From: Mesorhizobium sp. M1B.F.Ca.ET.045.04.1.1
GTDB lineage: Bacteria > Pseudomonadota > Alphaproteobacteria > Rhizobiales > Rhizobiaceae
Length of the DNA stretch: 64,000 nucleotides
Direction of reading: 5' to 3'
Assembly (NCBI RefSeq): GCF_003952465.1
Contig: NZ_CP034448.1
Span: 1,116,001 to 1,180,000 of the forward strand
Positions 57,270 to 64,000 of the stretch are shown here, one piece after another. Below the pieces are notes generated by a model. The model ran no database searches, had not been told where the DNA came from, and worked only from the letters and a program-made list of their open reading frames with translations. Every line of letters begins with the position of its first letter. Positions within the stretch are counted from its first letter, which is position 1. Both the position numbers and the translations under genes were made by a program.

Positions 57270-57584
57270 CTAGTCTTCCACGCCGCCCGTATGGGAATAG
57301 CTCGTATGCCCCATCACGCTCTCGCCGGTTCCATGCTCCATGATCGTCTTCATGTACTCGGCGAAGCGAGGGTCGCCGCGGAAGGCGGCGATGTCTTCGG
57401 CCGAGCGCCATTGCGAGATGTTGACCACCTTGCTGCCGTCGCCGCCGACGACCACGGATGAGGCCAGCGAGCCCGGCTGCTTGCTGAAGAAGTTCCGCGT
57501 CCCTTCGGCAAGCACCTCGGCGAGGTCCTGCTGCTTGCCGGGCTTGGCGGTGAAGACGTTGATCAAGGTCACTGCGGTCGACAT
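57270..57584 (-). CDS. ABM-family (antibiotic biosynthesis monooxygenase-like) protein
   Basis: 104 residues from ATG 57584. The dimeric alpha-beta barrel is recognised by VTLINVFTAKPGKQQDLAEVL, NFFSKQPGSLASSVVVGG and VVNISQWRSAEDIAAF. Cofactor-free monooxygenase or small-molecule binding domain. It precedes the SnoaL-type sigma factor in an operon, in the position usually held by the sigma factor's regulatory target or partner. Confidence 0.9.
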   Translation of the reverse strand: MSTAVTLINVFTAKPGKQQDLAEVLAEGTRNFFSKQPGSLASSVVVGGDGSKVVNISQWRSAEDIAAFRGDPRFAEYMKTIMEHGTGESVMGHTSYSHTGGVED

Positions 57585-57836
57585 GGCTTGGCTCCGTTTG
57601 TCCTGGCGGAGGCCGTTGTGGCTTCCGCAATCGTCACAACCGTCAAGACGAACGCGATGTCGGGAACGGAACGGTGCATGCAAAAAAATTGATTGGCGGC
57701 CAACAAGCGCCTGTCAATCGGCAATGCATCGGTCATTTTCAGGAAAAATTCCTCCCCACCGTTCCGAAAGGTCCCCGTCATTCGTCTTGGTGGGTGCCGA
57801 TGCTTCTGGCGCCGGCATCAACCAAGGGAGAGAAAA

Positions 57837-58028
57837 ATGTCGATCTTGTCATCCATCAGCCGCCTGGTGACCGAATACGCGGCCGTCCATGCCCGCTACC
57901 GGGCGGCGCGGACACTCTATTTGCTGCCGATGGATATCCGCAAGGATATCGGCTGGCCGGAGGTCGCCGATTTGGGCGATCCCGCAATCGTCAGTTCGCC
58001 GCGCCCGCGAGTCGTGACAGCGCGGTGA
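57837..58028 (+). CDS. small DUF1127-like protein
   Basis: 63 residues from ATG 57837 (AAGGGAG upstream). Sequence MSILSSISRLVTEYAAVHAR then YRAARTLYLLPMDIRKDIGWP, a variant of the DUF1127 core. Its last 38 bases overlap, on the opposite strand, the 3' end of the cysteine hydrolase gene. Function unknown. Confidence 0.8.
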   Translation: MSILSSISRLVTEYAAVHARYRAARTLYLLPMDIRKDIGWPEVADLGDPAIVSSPRPRVVTAR

Positions 58029-58665
58029 TGACGGCCTCCGTCACCGTCAGCGCGCCGAAGACGCCGTCCTCGACGGTCACCATGTGCAGGGCGGCGTCGT
58101 GCGCCTTTTGGTCGCCGCTGGCGCAGGCGTCCGCGATCGTTAGGCATTGGAAATTGCGGTCGCAGGCCTCGCGCAAGGTGGTGTGCACACAGACATCGGT
58201 GGTGCAGCCGGTGAAAAGCAGATGCGTTATACCCCGCGCGCGCAGTACCAGCTCCAGGTCGGTATAGGTGAAGGCGCCGTTGCAGGTCTTGTCGACGACG
58301 ATGTCTTGCGCAGCCACCTCGATGTCGGCGACGATCTGGAAACCGGGGCTGGAGCGCAGCAATATGTCGGTGCCGTCCAGTCCCGCCCGCTTGCGGCGCC
58401 ATTTCTCGTAAGGCGTCATGTCGGCCATGTCGGCGCGATAGCCTTGCCTGGTGTGAATGACGGTCAAGCCGGCGGCGCGAGCGCCCTTTATCAGCCGGTT
58501 CACGGCCGGCAGAATCGCCCTCAGCGGCGCGGGGTCATAGCCTTTCCTGGCGAAGTAGCCTGTCGGCGACAGAAAATCCTCCTGCAGGTCGATCACCAGC
58601 AGCGCGGTGTTTTGCGGCACCAGCCGGCCGTCATAGGGGAAGTCGAAAGGTGTCGCCTTGATCAT
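57991..58665 (-). CDS. isochorismatase-family cysteine hydrolase
   Basis: About 224 residues from ATG 58665. Catalytic triad visible: Asp in LLVIDLQEDFLSPTG, Lys in VVDKTCNGAFTYTDL, and Cys in TGCTTDVCVHTTLREA with the conserved cis-peptide region. Family members hydrolyse isochorismate, nicotinamide, biuret or ureidoacrylate; the sequence is closest in feel to biuret/ureidoacrylate-type amidohydrolases, but this is a guess. Divergent from the iron-type operon; its 3' end overlaps the DUF1127-like gene. Confidence 0.9.
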   Translation of the reverse strand: MIKATPFDFPYDGRLVPQNTALLVIDLQEDFLSPTGYFARKGYDPAPLRAILPAVNRLIKGARAAGLTVIHTRQGYRADMADMTPYEKWRRKRAGLDGTDILLRSSPGFQIVADIEVAAQDIVVDKTCNGAFTYTDLELVLRARGITHLLFTGCTTDVCVHTTLREACDRNFQCLTIADACASGDQKAHDAALHMVTVEDGVFGALTVTEAVITALSRLAGAAN

Positions 58666-58760
58666 CGCCTGCTGCCTCGGTTGCAGCCCCATCGTGACTC
58701 AGCGGCGGCATCACCGTCCAGACCTCACTGCGGCTCCCGATCGGGGTCGCGGCGATTTGT

Positions 58761-58775
58761 TGATCAGTAAAGTCA
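58761..58775 (+). promoter_or_regulatory. IRO (RirA-type) box 1
   Basis: TGATCAGTAAAGTCA is TGA-N9-TCA, the rhizobial iron-responsive operator pattern bound by RirA. It lies 93 bases before the ATPase start. Confidence 0.6.
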
Positions 58776-58783
58776 CCTTTATA

Positions 58784-58815
58784 GTTGACTATTTACCTCA
58801 TGTTTTCTAGTCAAC
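58784..58815. promoter_or_regulatory. perfect 8-bp inverted repeat in the iron operon promoter
   Basis: GTTGACTA (58784-58791) and TAGTCAAC (58808-58815) separated by 16 bases. It spans IRO box 2, so it may be a second operator or the spacing of a dimeric site. Confidence 0.5.
58786..58800 (+). promoter_or_regulatory. IRO (RirA-type) box 2
   Basis: TGACTATTTACCTCA is TGA-N9-TCA, 10 bases after box 1 and 67 bases before the ATPase ATG. Confidence 0.6.
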
Positions 58816-58867
58816 CGGCGTTGGCCACCCTGGCGACAGCCCTAGGCAGCGGCCGGTTGGGAGACGG

Positions 58868-59662
58868 ATGTTGACCGGAGCAGATATCCAGACAGCCTTT
58901 CATGTCGAGGCGGTGCGCTTTGCCGTCGGCGAGCGCACGCTGCTCGGGCCTGTCTCGCTCGAGCTGCAATGCACGCGTGTCTACGGGCTGATCGGCCATA
59001 ACGGTTCCGGCAAGTCGACGCTAATCAAGCTTCTGGCGCGCCAGCAGCCGGCAAGCTCCGGCGACATCCGCTTCGCCGAGCGCCCGCTCGCCGGCTGGGG
59101 CGCGCGCGAGCTGGCGCGGGCTCTCGCCTATCTTCCGCAGACGACGCCGGCGGCGACCGGCCTCACGGTGCGCGAGCTGGCGGCGCTCGGGCGCTATCCC
59201 TGGCATGGCGCGCTCGGCCGGTTCGGGCCGGAAGACAAAAGCCATGTCGAGGAGGCGCTGGCGCTAACCGACATGAGCGCTTTCGCCGACCGGCTGGTGG
59301 ATGAGCTTTCCGGCGGCGAGCGGCAGCGCGCCTGGCTCGCCATGCTGGTGGCGCAGAATGCCGGCGTGATGCTGCTCGACGAGCCGATCTCGGCGCTCGA
59401 CATCGCGCATCAGGTCGAGGTGCTCGGTTTGGTCCGCGAGCTCAGCCGCAAGCGCGGCCTTTGCGTCGTCGTGGTGCTGCACGACCCCAACATGGCGGCG
59501 CGCTATTGCGACGAGCTGATCGCGCTGAAGGAAGGACGGCTGCTGAGGCGCGGCACGCCGGACGAGATCATGCGGGGCGACGTGCTCAAGGACATTTTCG
59601 GCGTCGAGATGGGCGTGCTCAAGCATCCCGTCAGCGGCCAGCCAATCGGTTACGTGCAATGA
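58868..59662 (+). CDS. iron-siderophore-type ABC transporter ATP-binding protein (FecE/FhuC-like)
   Basis: 264 residues: Walker [19 protein letters not shown]-loop [14 protein letters not shown], signature [15 protein letters not shown], Walker [17 protein letters not shown], and the FhuC-type [19 protein letters not shown]. It drives uptake of ferric siderophore or haem in its family. No permease or binding-protein gene is in this operon. ExbB starts inside its stop codon (ATGA). Two IRO boxes upstream predict iron repression. Confidence 0.92.
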   Translation: MLTGADIQTAFHVEAVRFAVGERTLLGPVSLELQCTRVYGLIGHNGSGKSTLIKLLARQQPASSGDIRFAERPLAGWGARELARALAYLPQTTPAATGLTVRELAALGRYPWHGALGRFGPEDKSHVEEALALTDMSAFADRLVDELSGGERQRAWLAMLVAQNAGVMLLDEPISALDIAHQVEVLGLVRELSRKRGLCVVVVLHDPNMAARYCDELIALKEGRLLRRGTPDEIMRGDVLKDIFGVEMGVLKHPVSGQPIGYVQ

Positions 59663-60624
59663 AGAAGCGAGGACGAACCTTGTCCCGGAACAGTTTTTTT
59701 GCGGCGCTGGCCGCGTCCGCCATTCTTTCGGCTGGCCCTATTCTTTCAGCCAGTATAGCGCTGGCGCAGGAGCAACCGGCAACGCCGGCGCCGGCCGCAC
59801 AGGCGCCCACCCAACAGCCCATGACACCGCCGGCAGCCGTGCAGGCACCGGTCGGGCCGAATACCCAGCCGGCTCCGAGCAACGCCGGGGGTGAAGAGCC
59901 TTCCGCCATTTCGCTCACGCTGCCGCATGACCTTTCGCCCCGGGGCATGTTCATGGCGGCCGACATCGTCGTCAAAGCCGTCATGGTCGGGCTTGCCTTC
60001 GCCTCGCTGGTCACCTGGACGATCTGGCTCGCCAAGTCGCTGGAGATCCTCGGCGGCAAGCTCAGGGCGCGCCGTGCGGCCGTTGCCATCGGCAATGCCG
60101 CGACGCTGATGCAGGCCGGCCGCGCGCTCGGCCATGGCAACGGACCCGGCGCGCTGCTGGTGCGGGCGGCGGAGGAAGAGCGAGCACTTTCGGCCGGCGC
60201 GCTGGACCATGCCTCGGGCGACGGCCTGAAGGAGCGCGTCACCTCCAGGCTTTCGCGCATCGAGGCGGCGGCGGCACGGCGCATGTCGCGCGGCACCGGC
60301 CTGCTCGCCACCATCGGATCGACGGCGCCGTTCGTCGGCCTGTTCGGCACCGTCTGGGGCATCATGAACGCATTCATCGGCATCTCGCAGGCGCAGACCA
60401 CCAATCTGGCGGTGGTAGCGCCGGGCATTGCCGAAGCGCTGCTCGCCACCGCCATGGGCCTGGTCGCGGCCATTCCGGCGGTCGTCATCTACAACATCTT
60501 CGCACGCTCGATAGCCGGCTACCGACAGATCCTCGCCGACGCTTCCGCCGGCGTCGAGCGGCTGGTCAGCCGCGATCTCGATTTCCGCACGGTGCCGCCG
60601 GCAACGGCAATGGCGGCGGAGTAG
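59659..60624 (+). CDS. exbB: ExbB, TonB-complex motor subunit (extended N-terminus)
   Basis: 321 residues, longer than E. coli ExbB (244) because of a signal-like first helix and a Pro/Ala/Gln-rich periplasmic stretch (residues about 30-85). Three membrane helices follow with the MotA/TolQ/ExbB core [28 protein letters not shown] and [20 protein letters not shown]. It uses the proton gradient with ExbD to power TonB. ATGA overlap with the ATPase. Confidence 0.94.
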   Translation: MKKRGRTLSRNSFFAALAASAILSAGPILSASIALAQEQPATPAPAAQAPTQQPMTPPAAVQAPVGPNTQPAPSNAGGEEPSAISLTLPHDLSPRGMFMAADIVVKAVMVGLAFASLVTWTIWLAKSLEILGGKLRARRAAVAIGNAATLMQAGRALGHGNGPGALLVRAAEEERALSAGALDHASGDGLKERVTSRLSRIEAAAARRMSRGTGLLATIGSTAPFVGLFGTVWGIMNAFIGISQAQTTNLAVVAPGIAEALLATAMGLVAAIPAVVIYNIFARSIAGYRQILADASAGVERLVSRDLDFRTVPPATAMAAE

Positions 60625-60630
60625 ACGGCG

Positions 60631-61122
60631 ATGGCGGCGCGGATCCGTGAGACGGCAGGCGAGGATCTCGAGGAAAGCCACGAGATCAACGTCACGCCGT
60701 TCATCGACGTCATCCTGGTGCTTTTGATCATCTTCATGGTCGCGGCACCGCTGGCGACCGTCGACGTCAATGTCGACCTGCCTGGATCGACCGCGACGCC
60801 GGCGCCACGGCCCGAGACGCCGCTGTTTCTGACGCTGAAAAGCGATCTCACGCTGGCGATCGGCAATGACAGCGCGCCGCGTCCCGCCTTCGCCGCGGTG
60901 CTCGACAGCCGCACCAAGGGCGACAAGCAGACGCGCATCTTCCTGCGCGCCGACAGAAATATCGGCTATGGCGAACTGATGGAGGTGATGAACCTTTTGC
61001 GCGCCGCAGGCTATCTCGAGGTGGCGCTGGTCGGATTGGAGACGGCATCCGGTGCTGGCGGCACGGCTCCAGCCACGGGCGGAAGTCCCGCGCCGGCGAC
61101 AAGCGGCAGCCCGGCGCCATGA
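60631..61122 (+). CDS. exbD: ExbD, TonB-complex motor subunit
   Basis: 163 residues: cytosolic N-terminus, one membrane helix with the proton-carrying Asp in [19 protein letters not shown], periplasmic domain, and an Ala/Gly/Pro-rich tail (residues about 135-163) not usual in E. coli ExbD. It starts six bases after exbB and overlaps tonB by ATGA. Confidence 0.94.
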   Translation: MAARIRETAGEDLEESHEINVTPFIDVILVLLIIFMVAAPLATVDVNVDLPGSTATPAPRPETPLFLTLKSDLTLAIGNDSAPRPAFAAVLDSRTKGDKQTRIFLRADRNIGYGELMEVMNLLRAAGYLEVALVGLETASGAGGTAPATGGSPAPATSGSPAP

Positions 61123-62102
61123 CGCGAATGATCGCCACCTTGTCCTCCCATCCGCGCTTCGGCCTCCGCGAAGCCGGCCTGTGGACGAGTGCTGCCGCGA
61201 TCATTCTCGCCGCGCATGTCGCGGTCGCCTATGCGGTGCAGAACCTCAGCTTCGCCGAAGTGCCGGACGGCGGCCCGCCGCCGGCTCTGGCGATCGAAAT
61301 GGCGCCGATGGTGATTGCACCCGCGGTGCCGGAAGACGTCGCGACACTCGACGCCGTCACGCCGGATCCGCCCGATGCGGCAGAGGAGACGCCGACGGTC
61401 AGCGAAGTGAGGCCGGTCGCCGACCCGGCGCCGGTCGTGGAAAAGGCCGAGCCGGTGACCGAGCAGCCGGTCGAGGCCGATAAAGTGGAAGAGGCCGAGC
61501 CGGCAGAGCCGACCGTGGCAGCGCTGGGCGAAAAGCAGCCGCTGGACGAGGTCGTGCCTGACCCTGTCGAGGCCGTGGCTCCCGACGTCGTCATTCCACT
61601 GCCGCAGCCGAAACCGGTCGACACGGACGTCAAGGCGGACAAGCCGGTCGAGGCGAAGAAGAAAGCGGAAAAGAAGCCTGCCGAAAAGCCGAGGGAGCGG
61701 CCAAAGAAGGAAAAGCCGGCACCCCCCAAGACGGTGACGACGGCCAGCATCGATGCCAAGGCGGGAACGAAGGCCGCAGCGCCGCAATCCTCCGACGCGT
61801 CGCCGCGGTCGAGCGTCAGCCCGTCGCGGTGGAATACCAGCCTGGCGGCCTGGATCAGGCGGCACACGCGCTATCCAAGCGCGGCGCGCTCGAGAAAAGC
61901 CGAAGGCAGCCCCAGCGTCACCTTCACGGTGGATGCCTCAGGCAGGGTGGTCTCCGCCCGGCTGGCGCGATCCTCCGGCGACTCGGACCTCGATCGCGCG
62001 GCGCTCGGCGCGCTGCAGGGCGCAACCGTGCCTACCCCGCCGGTGGAGCTCGGCGCGCGCGTCACCCGCACGGCACCCTTCGTCTTCAGCCTGCGGGACT
62101 AG
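61119..62102 (+). CDS. tonB: TonB energy-transducing protein
   Basis: 327 residues: N-terminal membrane anchor (ASAAIILAAHVAVAYAVQNL, about 27-45), a long Pro/Glu/Val/Lys-rich periplasmic spacer (about 55-225) and a C-terminal TonB domain (SLAAWIRRHTRYPSAARSR, GSPSVTFTVDASGRVVSARL, SGDSDLDRAALGALQGA). It couples the ExbBD motor to outer-membrane receptors. The spacer is built from EP/KP-like repeats. Confidence 0.93.
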   Translation: MTRMIATLSSHPRFGLREAGLWTSAAAIILAAHVAVAYAVQNLSFAEVPDGGPPPALAIEMAPMVIAPAVPEDVATLDAVTPDPPDAAEETPTVSEVRPVADPAPVVEKAEPVTEQPVEADKVEEAEPAEPTVAALGEKQPLDEVVPDPVEAVAPDVVIPLPQPKPVDTDVKADKPVEAKKKAEKKPAEKPRERPKKEKPAPPKTVTTASIDAKAGTKAAAPQSSDASPRSSVSPSRWNTSLAAWIRRHTRYPSAARSRKAEGSPSVTFTVDASGRVVSARLARSSGDSDLDRAALGALQGATVPTPPVELGARVTRTAPFVFSLRD

Positions 62103-62127
62103 GCCGGCGACGCGGATGGTGATAGGC

Positions 62128-62144
62128 GGCTGAACGGTTCAGCC
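62128..62144. promoter_or_regulatory. perfect palindrome between tonB and the multicopper oxidase
   Basis: GGCTGAAC-G-GTTCAGCC, 8-bp arms with one central base, 26 bases after tonB and 36 bases before the oxidase start. Could be an operator or a small transcript hairpin. Confidence 0.5.
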
Positions 62145-62180
62145 TGGGACGCAGCGGGACCTTGCCCGCCGGAAAGCCAT

Positions 62181-63575
62181 ATGACGATATTCACGCGCCG
62201 CAATCTTCTCAAAGCCGCCGCGGCCGCCAGCCTCGCTGGCATCGGTGCCTCGACTGCCGGCAGATTGACCGGTCTCGCGGCGGCGAAGCCTGAGCCGCTT
62301 GTCCTGAAGGCCGTCAGCATCGAGGCGAAGCTGGCGGAGGCCGGCCCGACCAAAAACGTGCTCACCTATGGTGCGGCCGGCATGCCGCCGGTCGTCAGGA
62401 TGCGCAAGGGCGAGCCCTTTGCCGCGCGGCTCGTCAACGGCATCGACGACCCGACCACGATCCACTGGCATGGCATCCGGGTTCCGAACAAGATGGACGG
62501 CGTGCCGTTCCTGGTGCAACCCTATGTCTATCAAGGCGATCATTTCGACTACGCGTTTTCGCCGCCCGACGCCGGCACCTTCTGGTACCACCCGCACTGC
62601 AACACGCTCGAGCAAATGGGCCACGGGCTGACCGGCGTGATTGTGGTGGAGAACCCGAACGATCCGGTGTTCGATTCCGAACTGGTGATCAATCTGCGCG
62701 ATTGGCGCCTCGGCGACGACGGCCAGTTCATCGAGTCGTTCCGGCCGCGTGATGCTGCGAGAGCCGGCACTTACGGCACGGTGCGCACGGCCAACTGGCT
62801 CGACCAGCCGCAATATGACGCGCCGGCAGGCGGCCTGGTGCGGCTCAGGGCCGCCATCACCGACGTCACCCGCATCTATGCCTTCCGCGTCGACGGCGCC
62901 GAAGCATCAGTCATCGCGCTCGATGGCAATCCGGTGCCGCAACGCTTCGCGCCCGACGCCTTGCAGCTCGGGCCCGGCCAGCGGCTGGAGCTTGCCGTCC
63001 GCATGCCCGACGACGAAGGCGCGATCGTTAGCCTGCGCGACGTCAGGGGCACCAAGCCGAAGATTCTGGCGACGCTGCGTGCGGTCGGGAAATCGCTCAA
63101 GCGGGATCTGCGCGATCTCGGCTCTTTGGAGGCCAACCCGGTGGCGGAGGTGGATCTTGCAAGCGCCAAACGCATTCCGCTGGCGCTCAGCGCCACAGCG
63201 GAGAACGGTTCGGCCGACAGCATCTGCGGCTCACTCGGCTACAGTTTCTGGGCGATCAACAAGGTGCCGTGGCCGGGAGACACGCCGAACCCGACCGCGC
63301 CGCTCGCCGAACTCAAGCTCGGCAAGAGCTACATCATCGACATGGAAAATCTCACGCCGCACTCTCACCCGATCCACCTACACGGCATGAGTTTCAAAGT
63401 GCTGTCGTCCTCGACGCGGCAAGTCCAGCCGCTCGTCTCCGACACCTATCTCATCCAGCCCGACGAGAAGGTTCAGCTGGGCTTCGTCGCCGACAACCCC
63501 GGCGACTGGCTGCTGCACTGCCACATCATCGAGCACCAGAAGACCGGGATGACGAGTTACTTTCGGGTGACGTGA
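62181..63575 (+). CDS. multicopper oxidase with Tat signal
   Basis: 464 residues. Twin-arginine signal (FTRRNLLKAAAAASLAGI), then three cupredoxin domains with all four copper-ligand motifs: HWHG, WYHPHC, HSHPIHLHG and HCHIIEH. Metal-oxidase/CueO-like types oxidise Cu(I) or Fe(II) in the periplasm. It follows tonB by 78 bases on the same strand, so it could be co-transcribed with the iron operon and provide ferroxidase or catecholate oxidation activity; role is an inference. Confidence 0.92.
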   Translation: MTIFTRRNLLKAAAAASLAGIGASTAGRLTGLAAAKPEPLVLKAVSIEAKLAEAGPTKNVLTYGAAGMPPVVRMRKGEPFAARLVNGIDDPTTIHWHGIRVPNKMDGVPFLVQPYVYQGDHFDYAFSPPDAGTFWYHPHCNTLEQMGHGLTGVIVVENPNDPVFDSELVINLRDWRLGDDGQFIESFRPRDAARAGTYGTVRTANWLDQPQYDAPAGGLVRLRAAITDVTRIYAFRVDGAEASVIALDGNPVPQRFAPDALQLGPGQRLELAVRMPDDEGAIVSLRDVRGTKPKILATLRAVGKSLKRDLRDLGSLEANPVAEVDLASAKRIPLALSATAENGSADSICGSLGYSFWAINKVPWPGDTPNPTAPLAELKLGKSYIIDMENLTPHSHPIHLHGMSFKVLSSSTRQVQPLVSDTYLIQPDEKVQLGFVADNPGDWLLHCHIIEHQKTGMTSYFRVT

Positions 63576-63671
63576 AAGCGGCTGCGTTTCGTGAGGCGGG
63601 TTGACCGCGCCGTCTGGTTGCCTAGGTAGCCAACTGGGCAGGTGGGACGACATGCAACTCCGACCGACGGC

Positions 63672-64000
63672 ATGACATCTTTGCGCATTCGAAAACTTGT
63701 CCTTGTCGCGACAGGCATCTCCATCCTGTCTTCCTGTGTCGTTCCCGACGATACCTCGCGGGTCGCGAAAGAGGACGTCACCGCTGCTGCCGCCCGCAAA
63801 GAGATGGTCGGTCTCAGCGAGGCCGACATCCGCATGTGCGCCGGCTTTCCGACCGCGACGGCCGATGCGGGATCATCCGGCCAGATCTGGACCTATCAGC
63901 GCAACGTGCAGCGCGGCAATCTCAACATCGCGGTCCCGACCATGGCTGTGGGCGCGATCCCGGCGGTCGGAGGGTCGCTCAACGTCTCGCCCGGAGGCTA
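63672..64000 (+). CDS. putative lipoprotein, 3' end cut by window
   Basis: Open from ATG 63672 to the last base. MTSLRIRKLVLVATGISILS is a signal sequence ending in the lipobox LSSC (Cys about residue 22), so the protein is probably lipid-anchored in the periplasm or outer membrane. The visible mature part (VGLSEADIRMCAGFPT, QIWTYQRN) is like small rhizobial lipoproteins of unknown function. The remainder lies outside the window. Confidence 0.75.
   Translation, partial: MTSLRIRKLVLVATGISILSSCVVPDDTSRVAKEDVTAAAARKEMVGLSEADIRMCAGFPTATADAGSSGQIWTYQRNVQRGNLNIAVPTMAVGAIPAVGGSLNVSPGG

Noticed and set aside
57585..57836. ECF41-type autoregulatory promoter (TGTCACA-N16-CGTC) before the ABM-sigma operon
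   Set aside because: A CGTCACA-like string is present near 57632, but on the wrong strand and without a matching -10 element.

Overview
The window reads as chromosomal DNA of an alphaproteobacterium of the order Rhizobiales, most likely Mesorhizobium or a close relative. The evidence is the high GC content, the gene order (ubiH-like / tesB / glnK-amtB / ftsK / lolA / xthA; otpR/cenR next to a cNMP-binding protein; gpsA-tsaD diverging from hemC-hemD-Mic60-hemY), a MucR/Ros regulator whose second zinc cysteine is replaced, and intergenic palindromes of kinds I remember from Mesorhizobium genomes. The genus is an inference. I saw no rRNA, tRNA, CRISPR array, integrase or transposase.

Left part (1-23.7 kb) is mostly core genome: a UbiH-type hydroxylase cut by the window edge, thioesterase II, the nitrogen-regulated glnK-amtB operon with candidate NtrC and sigma-54 sites and a strong terminator, a secreted 91-aa protein, ftsK behind a perfect CtrA-type box, lolA, xthA, the CNB/OtpR regulatory pair, an L,D-transpeptidase, a LysR regulator, a reverse-strand run (DUF1761, METTL20-like methyltransferase, EVE protein, YciI, gpsA, tsaD), then hemC-hemD-Mic60-like-hemY-TerB-GATase.

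23.7-30.4 kb is a rearranged accessory patch. Two class III cyclase/TPR genes lie between a glutamine amidotransferase and an MFS transporter, and extra broken 3' ends of both flanking genes sit between and beside them. This is the footprint of tandem duplication.

30.6-46 kb is metabolic: an aminotransferase, the zinc-less MucR, a four-gene operon (GH15 glucoamylase/trehalase-like, gnd, zwf, polyphosphate-glucokinase-like ROK kinase) that could take an alpha-glucoside to ribulose-5-phosphate, a histidine kinase/response regulator pair, and a tautomerase-lactonase-sugar ABC transporter operon.

46-54 kb holds a fused enoyl-CoA hydratase/3-hydroxyacyl-CoA dehydrogenase and a BMP-family nucleoside-type ABC operon with a palindromic operator in front and repeat elements inserted inside it. 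54-64 kb holds an SDR, a 51-aa membrane protein whose stop codon lies in a 15-bp tandem repeat, a flavin monooxygenase, an ECF sigma factor with a SnoaL-like tail and its ABM partner, a DUF1127 protein, a cysteine hydrolase, and an iron-type operon (FecE/FhuC-like ATPase, exbB, exbD, tonB, then multicopper oxidase) behind two TGA-N9-TCA (IRO/RirA-type) boxes. A lipoprotein gene runs off the right edge.

The most distinctive structures are the duplicated cyclase patch, the several families of nested palindromic intergenic elements, and the orphan-ATPase/TonB/multicopper-oxidase iron operon.
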